Part shown: in pieces, positions 17,550 to 25,587 of the stretch
Layout: every line of letters starts with the position of its first letter
Position numbering within the stretch: position 1 is the stretch's first letter
Assembly (NCBI GenBank): GCA_964486215.1
Contig: CAZALI010000006.1
Span: 1 to 49,715 of the forward strand
DNA length: 49,715 nucleotides
Direction: 5' to 3'
Origin: RUG343 sp964486215
GTDB taxonomy: Bacteria > Bacillota_I > Bacilli_A > RF39 > UBA660
Notes under the pieces: model-generated
Databases searched by the model: none
What the model was told of the DNA's origin: nothing
The model's input: only the letters and a program-made list of their open reading frames with translations
Translations under genes and position numbers: made by a program

Positions 17550-17579
17550 ATAGGTATTCATATGAATACCTATTTTTTT
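17550..17579 (+). repeat. 24-base perfect palindrome between aguD and aguA
   Basis: ATAGGTATTCAT-ATGAATACCTAT, followed on the plus strand by seven T. That is terminator form for plus-strand transcripts, opposite to the operon; on the operon strand it is a hairpin without a T run, just before the aguA ribosome binding site. Confidence 0.75.
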
Positions 17580-18981
17580 ATTTTTCTTTTTTAGTTTTTA
17601 TTCTAGCTACTAGAAGCTCTTCAATTATAAATGATAATACTACACCAGCTATTAGTGGAATATTGTCTTTTATATAACCCATACTAAAGTCACCAAAGAT
17701 TGTGAACACAATACCAGCAATTAATAATACAAATGGTACAATAGCTACTACTTTGGCCATAGCTCCATCTACTGGTACTCTATATGGCCTTTCTTTCTTA
17801 GCATCTACTTTTCTAAGCTTTAAGAAAGCTAAGAACATTGGGATATATCCAACTAGTAAAGTTATCCAACTTAAGCAGAAGAATAAGCCAAATCCAACAG
17901 CAAAATCTTCAGAAACTTCATTAGCAATTATTCCAGCAATAACAATTATAGAAGCAACTATACCATTAATAATAGCAGCTTGTGCAGGTACTCCTTCTTT
18001 GTTAGTCTTAGCAAAAGCTTTTGGCATAGAACCATCTTCAGCAGCATAAGCAGCTACTTGGTTAACTCCAAATGACCATGAAGCAATGTTAGCAACAAAT
18101 GTATAAATAAACATACATCCAGCTACAATAGTTAAGCCATAGATTGTACTAGCACTTAATCCTGCAGCTTTAAATAAAGCATTTAATACATCAACTACTA
18201 TTTCAGCTCCAGCTCCTACCCAGTCATCATTAGCTTCTAGAGCAATATTAAATCCTGTAGCAGGTAAAACATAGAATAATGCCATTAATAGACCACCAAA
18301 GATTAAAGCCTTTGGAATATCTTTCTTTGGATTATCCATATCATCTACCCAGGTACCTACAACTTCAAATCCCATAAAGTTAAATAGAATTATAGAAATA
18401 AATGATAAGTTATCTAAGTTAGGTTCTGGTATTAAATCTCCAACACCATTAATTGGGTTAGCACTATGACCAGTTTTAATAAATGTATAAATACCTAAGA
18501 TACCTATTCCTAGTAATAATACAACTTTTAGAAGTGTACCTAGGTTAACTACATATTTACTTTCACCTATTCTCTTTGTACTTAATAGTGTTACTACCCA
18601 TACATATACTAATTGTAATAATAGTAATACATAAACGTTTAATTCAACATCAAACATACCAGCAATAATATCTGTTACAGCGACAGCTAAAGATGCAATC
18701 CATAGTGGGAAGTTTACCCAGTAGTTCCAAGCAACTCTTCCAGCCCATTTTGGACCAAATGCTCTCTTTACCCAGTCATACATTCCACCTTCACTTGGAT
18801 ATGTAGTACCAAGCTCGGCAGTGATCATACCATATGGTAGACAGAAACAAATTAGTAAGAATATCCACCAAAAGTATTGTGTGTTACCAATAGCTGCTGT
18901 AGGCATAACAGATTCGCAAACCAATGTCAAGCATACAGTACCTAATATGGCATCAACTAATCTAAATTTTTTCTTTTTCAT
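17578..18981 (-). CDS. aguD: Agmatine/putrescine antiporter, APC family
   Basis: 467 residues with about twelve hydrophobic segments and the APC-superfamily start (FRLVDAILGTVCLTLVCESV, then TTYPSEGGMYDWVKRAFGPK). Similar to the antiporter that imports agmatine in exchange for putrescine in agmatine deiminase operons; the specificity is assigned from its position between ptcA and aguA, since the family also includes other amino acid exchangers. It begins 17 bases after ptcA and ends 48 bases before aguA, on one transcript. Confidence 0.9.
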   Translation of the reverse strand: MKKKKFRLVDAILGTVCLTLVCESVMPTAAIGNTQYFWWIFLLICFCLPYGMITAELGTTYPSEGGMYDWVKRAFGPKWAGRVAWNYWVNFPLWIASLAVAVTDIIAGMFDVELNVYVLLLLQLVYVWVVTLLSTKRIGESKYVVNLGTLLKVVLLLGIGILGIYTFIKTGHSANPINGVGDLIPEPNLDNLSFISIILFNFMGFEVVGTWVDDMDNPKKDIPKALIFGGLLMALFYVLPATGFNIALEANDDWVGAGAEIVVDVLNALFKAAGLSASTIYGLTIVAGCMFIYTFVANIASWSFGVNQVAAYAAEDGSMPKAFAKTNKEGVPAQAAIINGIVASIIVIAGIIANEVSEDFAVGFGLFFCLSWITLLVGYIPMFLAFLKLRKVDAKKERPYRVPVDGAMAKVVAIVPFVLLIAGIVFTIFGDFSMGYIKDNIPLIAGVVLSFIIEELLVARIKTKKEK

Positions 18982-18998
18982 TTAGTTTTTTCACTCCT

Positions 18999-19982
18999 TT
19001 ATAAACCTAAATTTTTCTTACAAATCTGAGTTGTTAAATCTTTTACTCCCATTAAATATACAAGTAATCCACGCATTGCAGTTAGTCTATTTTCTGCTTC
19101 ATCAAAACAGATAGAGACATTTGGATCGTCCATTACTTCATCAGTAACTTCTTCTCCACGAGTTGCTGGCAAACAATGCATAAATTTTGCATTAGGAGCA
19201 CATTTTCTCATCATATCCATACTTACTTGATATTTTGGATAGAAAATATTCATTCTTTCATCTTTTGGAAGTTCAGATTCATATAATCCATACCAAACAT
19301 CAGTATAGATGAAGTCAGCATCTTTTAGAGCTTCTTCTTCATTGTCTGTTATTAGGTAACTTCCACCACTTACTTTGCAGTTTTCTTCCATAATATCAAC
19401 ATAATCACCACGAAGTTGGAAATCTTTTGGCCCAAAGTGTACGAAGTGTCCACCCATCTTAGTAATCATCATACCAAGTGAGGCACATACTTGAGTACAG
19501 TCTCCTACGAAGACAACCTTTAAATCTTCAACTCTCTTACCTGCTGGCATGTGTTCGAAAATGGTAATTATGTCACCCATTTCTTGTGTGGGATGATTCC
19601 AATCACTCATACCATTAAGTACGGGTACAGATGAATATTTTGCAAGCTCAACAACAGTTTTATGTTCAATTACTCTAGCCATCAAAACATCTACAAGTCT
19701 TGATAAAACAATAGATGTATCTTTCATAGATTCATGTTTACCAAGTTGTATTTGTCCTGGAGCTAAGTATTGAGCATGTCCACCCAATTGAGTCATTGCA
19801 GTCTCAAAAGACACTCTTGTTCTAGTAGATGCTTGTTCAAATATCATACCTAGTGTCTTATGATACAAAACGTTTAGAGGATATCCAGCTTTAATATTCT
19901 TTTTTATTAATAAGCTTAATCTAATGATATCCAATAACTCTTGCTTTGTATAATCTTGTGTTGATATGTAGTCCCTCTTCAT
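18999..19982 (-). CDS. ptcA: Putrescine carbamoyltransferase
   Basis: Converts N-carbamoylputrescine and phosphate to putrescine and carbamoyl phosphate (EC 2.1.3.6); the second step after AguA. 327 residues. The carbamoyl phosphate site STRTR is at 52-56, HPTQE and HCLP follow as in all transcarbamylases, and the substrate loop region YTDVWYGLYESE is of the putrescine rather than the ornithine type. The start is the ATG at 19982 after GGAGGGAGAAT; an extension further upstream has no support. It is the first gene of the operon, with a clear promoter. No carbamate kinase, the usual last step, is encoded nearby. Confidence 0.94.
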   Translation of the reverse strand: MKRDYISTQDYTKQELLDIIRLSLLIKKNIKAGYPLNVLYHKTLGMIFEQASTRTRVSFETAMTQLGGHAQYLAPGQIQLGKHESMKDTSIVLSRLVDVLMARVIEHKTVVELAKYSSVPVLNGMSDWNHPTQEMGDIITIFEHMPAGKRVEDLKVVFVGDCTQVCASLGMMITKMGGHFVHFGPKDFQLRGDYVDIMEENCKVSGGSYLITDNEEEALKDADFIYTDVWYGLYESELPKDERMNIFYPKYQVSMDMMRKCAPNAKFMHCLPATRGEEVTDEVMDDPNVSICFDEAENRLTAMRGLLVYLMGVKDLTTQICKKNLGL

Positions 19983-20001
19983 ATTCTCCCTCCTATTATA
20001 A

Positions 20002-20030
20002 ATTCTAGAACTTATTAGAAAAAATTTCAA
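20002..20030 (-). promoter_or_regulatory. Promoter of the ptcA-aguD-aguA operon
   Basis: TTGAAA, 17 bases, TAGAAT, ending 19 bases upstream of the ptcA ATG. Confidence 0.7.
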
Positions 20031-20074
20031 CTAAAAAAGAAGTACTTAGACACAATTATTTGTGCATTACTTCA
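20030..20074 (-). terminator. Terminator of the potABCD operon
   Basis: On the minus strand an interrupted stem (GAAGTA...TACTTC outside, CACAA-ATAA-TTGTG inside) followed by six T, overlapping the potD stop. Confidence 0.75.
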
Positions 20075-21077
20075 TTTTTGCCCAAAGTCTGTCAAATTTT
20101 TTGATATTTTCATCTACATTTTTAACATAACTTCCATTATTTATAATATTTATTAATTCTTCTCTTGAATAGTTACTAACATTCTTATTAGTAGATATAT
20201 ATGGATATTCAGCTATTATTCTTCTACATATTTCACTTCTTAATAAATAGTCAATAAATACATAAGCATTATCTACATTCTTACTATCTTTAGTAATAAC
20301 ATAATTATCCATACTTAAAGCATAACCACTTTTGGGATAAACTATTTCAATATTTTCATTTTCTTCTTTAGCAAGAATAGCTTCAGCATTCCAGATAACA
20401 CCAATAGATGCTTCTCCTGTTATTAAAAATGTCTTTGGAGCATCACTATCAAAAGCTTTAACATTAGGTTTTAACTTATTATAAAATTTATAAGCATCTT
20501 CTAGATGATTATCACTATAATCATTCATATCATAACCAGTAGCTTGTAAGAAAGCTCCTATAGTTATTCTTTCATCATCTAATAAGACTATATTATTAGT
20601 ATATTTATTATTTAGTAAATCAAAATAATCATTAATTCTATCTACCTTTTCTTTATTATAAACTATAACACTAGTTGCGAGTAAGAATGGTAAAGAATAA
20701 GTATTGCCTTTATCATATTCTTGATTTAAAAAGATAGGATTAATATTATTAAAATTATTTAATTTAGACTTATCTAATTCTTTTAACATGTCTTTTTGAA
20801 TCATTAATTCAACCATATAGTCACTAGGAAAAACAACATCATAAGTACCTGGCTTAGATGAAGATAGTTTAGCTAATAATTCTTCATTAGAAGAATATGT
20901 TCCATAATTAACTTTAATATTATACTCTTCTTCAAAATCTTTAATAACATCATCTGGGATATATGAAGACCAGTTTAAGACATTTACTGTTCCTGATGAA
21001 TATTTTTTAGTACTACATCCTGTTAAGAAAAGAGATATTGTACATAAAAGTATTATTAATACAAAAACTTTTTTCAT
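20067..21077 (-). CDS. potD: Spermidine/putrescine-binding lipoprotein
   Basis: The substrate-capturing component of the PotABCD importer. 336 residues with a lipoprotein signal peptide: basic start, hydrophobic core, lipobox LTGC with Cys21 as the lipid anchor. The mature part follows PotD: VNVLNWSSYIPDDVIKDFE, YDVVFPSDYMVE, LPFLLATSVIVYNK. It overlaps potC by four bases (ATGA), so translation is coupled. It is the last gene of the operon. Confidence 0.95.
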   Translation of the reverse strand: MKKVFVLIILLCTISLFLTGCSTKKYSSGTVNVLNWSSYIPDDVIKDFEEEYNIKVNYGTYSSNEELLAKLSSSKPGTYDVVFPSDYMVELMIQKDMLKELDKSKLNNFNNINPIFLNQEYDKGNTYSLPFLLATSVIVYNKEKVDRINDYFDLLNNKYTNNIVLLDDERITIGAFLQATGYDMNDYSDNHLEDAYKFYNKLKPNVKAFDSDAPKTFLITGEASIGVIWNAEAILAKEENENIEIVYPKSGYALSMDNYVITKDSKNVDNAYVFIDYLLRSEICRRIIAEYPYISTNKNVSNYSREELINIINNGSYVKNVDENIKKFDRLWAKMK

Positions 21078-21868
21078 CTGTTACCACCTCTACTAGCTAT
21101 CTTTCTTGATTGATACATAGCTGATACTGTCAAAATGATTACTGTAGCTAGTAACATCAAAGTAGATAGCGCATTTACATCAGGAGTAATACCTGTTTTT
21201 ATAATACTATATATGTGTAGAGGTAATGTATTACTACCTGGTCCAGCTGTAAAGTAACTTATAACTACATCATCAAGTGATAAAGTAAGAGCTAGAGTTG
21301 CTCCACTAATAATACCTGGAGTTATTAGTGGTAAAGTTATTTTTGTTAATACATTAAATTTGTTGGCTCCAAGATCATAGGCAGCTTCTTCATATTCTTT
21401 AGGTAATAAGTTCAAAGTAGAACGAACACTAGTTATTACAAATGGTATAGAAAAAGCTATATGAGATAAGATTAAACTTCCCATACCTAGTTTTAGATTA
21501 CCAATAGTATAAACACTAAGTAAAGAAATACCTAGTACTATTTCTGGTATGACAATAGGAATATATACTAATCCATTTATTAGTTTTTTTAATGGGAAAT
21601 TAAATTTATATAAACCTATAGCTGATATAGTACCTATGATTGTTGATACTATAGTTGAAGTAAAGGCTATAATCAAAGTATTCATAAATGCTTCTAATAA
21701 ATCAGTATTAGAAAATAATTCTTTATACCATCTAAAAGTAAAACCAGTAAATATTATATTCATTTCAGATTTATTAAATGAATATAGTACTAGTACTATT
21801 ATTGGTGCATATAGAAATATAAATGTAAGAACTATAATTAAATTTTTAATAAATTTATTCTTTTTCAT
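21074..21868 (-). CDS. potC: Spermidine/putrescine ABC transporter permease
   Basis: 264 residues, about six membrane helices, one half of the transport channel. The cytosolic coupling segment that docks on PotA is visible as EEAAYDLGANKFNVLTKITL, and LSLDDVVISYFTAGPG is the usual PotC segment after it. It directly follows potB (the ATG is next to the potB TAG) with GGAGGAATGTAG as its ribosome site, and overlaps potD by four bases. Confidence 0.95.
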   Translation of the reverse strand: MKKNKFIKNLIIVLTFIFLYAPIIVLVLYSFNKSEMNIIFTGFTFRWYKELFSNTDLLEAFMNTLIIAFTSTIVSTIIGTISAIGLYKFNFPLKKLINGLVYIPIVIPEIVLGISLLSVYTIGNLKLGMGSLILSHIAFSIPFVITSVRSTLNLLPKEYEEAAYDLGANKFNVLTKITLPLITPGIISGATLALTLSLDDVVISYFTAGPGSNTLPLHIYSIIKTGITPDVNALSTLMLLATVIILTVSAMYQSRKIASRGGNR

Positions 21869-22726
21869 CTACATTCCTCCTAAGTCATCCATTTGACCAC
21901 CTAATTTCTTATAAATCTTTATAAGAGCAAAAGTCATTAATATTAGGAAGACAGATATAGCTGCACCAAAAGGCCAGTTTCTAGCAGTTAAGAATTGATT
22001 CTTTATTAAGTTACCTATAATCATTATTTTTCCACCACCAAGAATATCAGTTATAAAGAAATAACCAATAGCTGGTATAAATACCATTAGAGATCCATTA
22101 AAGGCTCCTGATATAGTAAGTGGTAAATATACTTTAGTAAAAGTTTTTAGTTTAGAAGCTCCTAAATCATATGAGGCTTCTATTAAAGTAGGATTCACTT
22201 TAGATACAGCACTATATACAGGTAATATCATAAATGGTAATAATGTATAAACCATGCCTACTATTATGGCAAAATTATTATACATTAAACTTAGTGGTGT
22301 ATTGATAATATCTAATCCTAGTAATGCACTGTTTATAAGACCATTTCTTCTAAGTAAAGTAATCCAGCCATAAGTTCTAATTAAAGAATTCATTAAGAAT
22401 GGAACCATTACTAATTTAATAATAAAATTACGAGTAGTTTCTTTCTTATCCATAAGTGCTATTGCAAATGGATAAGAAATACATAAGCAAATTATAGTAG
22501 TAGTTAAAGCTATTACTATAGACTTTATAAATATTCTTATATAAGTAATATTAAATATTTCATAATAATTAGACAAAGTTAAAGTATGAATCATACCTCC
22601 GTATGAATCACTCTTATAAAAACTAATTAATAATACATATAAAAGTGGTATTAATATTAGTAATAAACTATATATAATTACAGGTAATGTAAAAATAGCT
22701 TTTTCTAGTTTATTATTCTTATTCAT
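21869..22726 (-). CDS. potB: Spermidine/putrescine ABC transporter permease
   Basis: 285 residues with about six helices, the second half of the channel. The docking segment is IEASYDLGASKLKTFTKVYL; the loop GYFFITDILGGGKIMIIGNL is typical of PotB. The start is the ATG at 22726 after TAGGTGATAACA; the GTG at 22735 is part of that site. The gene overlaps the end of potA by eight bases and abuts potC. Confidence 0.95.
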   Translation of the reverse strand: MNKNNKLEKAIFTLPVIIYSLLLILIPLLYVLLISFYKSDSYGGMIHTLTLSNYYEIFNITYIRIFIKSIVIALTTTIICLCISYPFAIALMDKKETTRNFIIKLVMVPFLMNSLIRTYGWITLLRRNGLINSALLGLDIINTPLSLMYNNFAIIVGMVYTLLPFMILPVYSAVSKVNPTLIEASYDLGASKLKTFTKVYLPLTISGAFNGSLMVFIPAIGYFFITDILGGGKIMIIGNLIKNQFLTARNWPFGAAISVFLILMTFALIKIYKKLGGQMDDLGGM

Positions 22727-23786
22727 TGTTATCACCTATAATTGTAATTCTATCTTCATCCATGTCTATATATATTTTTTCTCCTTCAGAAAAGACATCA
22801 TGATCATAATCATTTATTTTGATTAATCTATCTCCTACTCTAACGTCTAGTTTAACGATAGATCCATCATATATATAGTTTTCTATAATACCAGTGAATG
22901 AATCTTTTACTTCAGCTTTATGAGGATTAAAATTCTCTGGTCTGACTACAAGAGTACATTTACCAACTTTATAATCTTTATTTGGTACAGATACTTCTAT
23001 ATCATCAGTTATTTTTAAATAAGCTTTATCTTTAGTAATATGAGTTATCTCTGTTTTTATGATATTGGATTCACCAATAAAATCAGCTGCGAAAGCAGAT
23101 GTTGGATTAGTATATATTTCTTTTGGAGAACCTATTTGTTCAAAGACACCATTATTCATAACAACAATTCTATCACTCATAGTAAGAGCTTCATCTTGGT
23201 CATGTGTAACGTATACAAAAGTTATGCCAAGTTTCTTTTGGAATTTTTTTAATTCTATTTGCATTTCTCTTTTTAGTTTTAAATCTAGTGAACATAGAGT
23301 TTCATCTAATAATAAAACTTTATGATTCATAACAATACCACGAGCTATCGCAACACGTTGCTGTTGTCCTCCTGATAACTCTCTTGGATATCTATGTTCA
23401 TAGCCTTCTAGTTGAACTAATTTAATAGCTTTTTTTATTCTTGCTTTGGCTTCTTCAGGATCAACTTTACTCATCTTTAGACCAAAGTCTATATTATCCC
23501 AAACAGTTAGATGTGGAAATAAAGCAAAGTTTTGGAAGATAGTATTTACTTTTCTTTTAGCTGGAGGATCATTAGTAACATCTTCACCATCTATGTATAC
23601 TTTCCCACTAGTAGCTTCTTCTAGTCCACTTATTATTCTTAAGATAGTCGTTTTACCACAACCAGATGGCCCTAGGAATGTTAAGAATTCTCCTTCGTAT
23701 ATATCAAGTGAAATATTTTTTAATATTTTCTTATTTCCAAATTGCTTAGTAATGCTATCAAGTTTAACAATAACATTATTCTCCAT
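22719..23786 (-). CDS. potA: Spermidine/putrescine ABC transporter ATP-binding protein
   Basis: 355 residues. Walker A GPSGCGKTT (39-47), signature LSGGQQQ (137-143), Walker B VLLLDE (157-162), the switch histidine in VTHDQDEA, then a C-terminal regulatory OB domain (residues 240-355, with the VVRPENF segment). It powers PotB/PotC. One oddity: the residue after the Walker B glutamate is Thr (DETLCSLD) where this family normally has Pro (DEPLxxLD). It is the first gene of potABCD; a TATACT lies just upstream but the -35 is unclear. Confidence 0.96.
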   Translation of the reverse strand: MENNVIVKLDSITKQFGNKKILKNISLDIYEGEFLTFLGPSGCGKTTILRIISGLEEATSGKVYIDGEDVTNDPPAKRKVNTIFQNFALFPHLTVWDNIDFGLKMSKVDPEEAKARIKKAIKLVQLEGYEHRYPRELSGGQQQRVAIARGIVMNHKVLLLDETLCSLDLKLKREMQIELKKFQKKLGITFVYVTHDQDEALTMSDRIVVMNNGVFEQIGSPKEIYTNPTSAFAADFIGESNIIKTEITHITKDKAYLKITDDIEVSVPNKDYKVGKCTLVVRPENFNPHKAEVKDSFTGIIENYIYDGSIVKLDVRVGDRLIKINDYDHDVFSEGEKIYIDMDEDRITIIGDNNE

Positions 23787-23847
23787 ATACTATCACCTAG
23801 TATAATGATAACATAATTTATTAGAAAAATATATTATTATTTTAATT

Positions 23848-23875
23848 AAAAAAAGTCGTTATATATAACGACTTT
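23848..23875 (-). terminator. Terminator after tRNA-Ala
   Basis: On the minus strand AAGTCGTT-ATATAT-AACGACTT then T7, starting ten bases beyond the tRNA CCA end. Confidence 0.88.
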
Positions 23876-23884
23876 ATAATCTAA

Positions 23885-23960
23885 TGGTGGAGCATAGCGG
23901 GATCGAACCGCTGACCTCCACGGTGCAAACGTGGCGCTCTCCCAGCTGAGCTAATGCCCC
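23885..23960 (-). tRNA. tRNA-Ala (anticodon TGC)
   Basis: 76 bases with encoded CCA. Anticodon loop TTTGCAC on a CCACG/CGTGG stem; acceptor stem GGGGCAT/ATGCTCC contains the G3-U70 pair that identifies alanine tRNA. D-arm AGCTCAGCTGGGAGAGC and T-arm with GGTTCGATCC are regular. It lies 38 bases downstream of radC on the same strand and is probably read through from it or from a promoter in the gap. Confidence 0.97.
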
Positions 23961-23998
23961 ACAGACATATAATATTTTATCGAATATTATTCATATTG

Positions 23999-24682
23999 TC
24001 AATCTTTTATTAGATTATTATCATAAAAGCTATAGTATTTATCCTCTCCTATTATGATATGATCTAGTACTGGTATACCTTGAATTTTACCTATTTGTAC
24101 TAAATTATTAGTAAAATATATATCTGCTTTAGATGGAGTAATATCATTACTAGGATGATTATGAATACAAATAATAGAAGAAGCACTTAACTTATAAGCT
24201 TCTTTAAATACTTCTCTTGGATGAGTAATACTTTGATTAACTGTACCCATAAATAATAACTTTTTACCTATTAGTTCTTGTTTACTATTGAAATATAGAC
24301 AATAAAAGTATTCTTGTTTTAAATTATTAAATAAATATTTTGTTTCTATAAAAATATCTTGTGGTGTAGATAACTTTTTATATAGAGTTGGTTCTTTCAT
24401 ATATATTCTTTTTCCTAACTCAATAGCTGCGATTAGAGTTATAGCTTTTACTTTACCTATACCTTCTATTTTTATTAAATCATTTATACTTATATCTTTG
24501 AAATCATCTATATTATATTTTTTAATAATACCTAGAGCTAAATCATTTACATTTATATTCTTAGTACCACTCTTTAGAATAATAGCAATTAATTCTTTTA
24601 TAGACATATTTTCTTTACCTCTAAGTAATAGTTTTTCTCTAGGTCTTTCTGTAAGTGGCATGTCTTTTATTTTATAGTTAAT
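23999..24682 (-). CDS. radC: RadC family JAB/MPN protein, apparent AUU start
   Basis: RadC proteins have an N-terminal helix-hairpin-helix region (IEGIGKVKAITLIAAIELGKR, near residue 70) and a C-terminal JAB/MPN metal-binding domain with HNHPSND...PSKAD near 170; the true cellular role is still debated. The first ATG, at 24661, has no ribosome site and would remove the conserved KD before MPLTERPREK. Reading back in frame gives ATT-AAC-TAT-AAA-ATA-AAA-GAC-ATG, with AGAGGTGAT seven bases before the ATT at 24682; no ATG, GTG or TTG is available in that frame. I therefore place the start at ATT (227 residues). tRNA-Ala follows. Confidence 0.88.
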   Translation of the reverse strand: MNYKIKDMPLTERPREKLLLRGKENMSIKELIAIILKSGTKNINVNDLALGIIKKYNIDDFKDISINDLIKIEGIGKVKAITLIAAIELGKRIYMKEPTLYKKLSTPQDIFIETKYLFNNLKQEYFYCLYFNSKQELIGKKLLFMGTVNQSITHPREVFKEAYKLSASSIICIHNHPSNDITPSKADIYFTNNLVQIGKIQGIPVLDHIIIGEDKYYSFYDNNLIKD

Positions 24683-24713
24683 AATATCACCTCTAAATAT
24701 TATTAACTAAAAA

Positions 24714-24741
24714 GAAAAAAAGTCTATTTTATTAAGACTTT
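24714..24741 (-). terminator. Terminator of the zinc-ribbon operon
   Basis: On the minus strand AAGTCT-TAATAAAAT-AGACTT followed by T7; overlaps the end of the zinc-ribbon gene. Confidence 0.82.
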
Positions 24742-25560
24742 ATGTGCAGCTAGTAAGCCATCTTCTTCTGGTAGCATTCTAGCAGATATAGTAGCTTTAT
24801 AAGAAATAGACTCAATTACTTCTGTCATGTCTTCTAGAATAGAATAATCAATATTATTAGATCCTGTTTCTATTACTATGACGTATGAGTTAGCATTAGC
24901 TCCCTCAGTTATAGTTAGTAAGTAATTTCTTCCGTCCTTAGCCATCTCCATAGTTAAGTACTCTACTTTACTAAATGTTTTGGTTTGAGGTTTCTTTACT
25001 TTATAGCCTTGCGTTGTATAAAGTTTTTGAAGGGCTTTTACTTTAGCTTTGTATTGTGCATAAGTATTATTAGTAGGTAAAATTATTAATCTATAATTCT
25101 TTTCTTTGTTAGTAATTATCAATCTATTCTCTTCAATACTATACTTTAATGGTTCTGGTAATTTATAAGTATAACCATCTAAGTATACAGTAGATATTTT
25201 TCTTTCTACTGGTGGTTTATCTAATTTCATTTTAGTAAAGTAATAAGTAGTTGCGACAACAATAGCTAATATTACGGGTACTACTACTAAGTATGGAGCA
25301 ATAGAATGTTTTGGTGGCTCTACTTTATTAGTTACTTGATTGGGTGTTTGCTCCTCAACTTGAGTATTTTCTACTACTTGTGTATTATTTACGGGTACTG
25401 TCTCTTGTTTTTCTACAGGTGTTTGTTCATTCATTTGAAGAGTTTCAGCATTTTGATTATTTAAATTATTTTGAGCAGTATAATTATTTACTATTTGTTC
25501 ATAACCACAATATGGACATTTATTACTAGTTATCTCTCTACCACAATTAGGACAATTCAT
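24724..25560 (-). CDS. Zinc-ribbon single-pass membrane protein
   Basis: 278 residues. A zinc ribbon opens the protein (MNCPNCGREITSNKCPYCG; Cys 3, 6, 15, 18), then a Gln/Asn/Thr-rich linker, one membrane helix near residues 88-110 (APYLVVVPVILAIVVATTYYF), and an extracytoplasmic domain of about 160 residues whose order (TYKLPEPLKYSIEENRLII, a long helix, a strand with MEMAKDGRNYLLTITEG, a final IESISY helix) resembles PsbP/DcrB-like sensor domains; that resemblance is by eye. The layout is common in Firmicutes membrane proteins of unknown role. Last gene of the operon starting at 29720; ATG after GGAGGGATAAT. Confidence 0.72.
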   Translation of the reverse strand: MNCPNCGREITSNKCPYCGYEQIVNNYTAQNNLNNQNAETLQMNEQTPVEKQETVPVNNTQVVENTQVEEQTPNQVTNKVEPPKHSIAPYLVVVPVILAIVVATTYYFTKMKLDKPPVERKISTVYLDGYTYKLPEPLKYSIEENRLIITNKEKNYRLIILPTNNTYAQYKAKVKALQKLYTTQGYKVKKPQTKTFSKVEYLTMEMAKDGRNYLLTITEGANANSYVIVIETGSNNIDYSILEDMTEVIESISYKATISARMLPEEDGLLAAHKVLIK

Positions 25561-25587
25561 ATTATCCCTCCTTCATATTATTTGATA

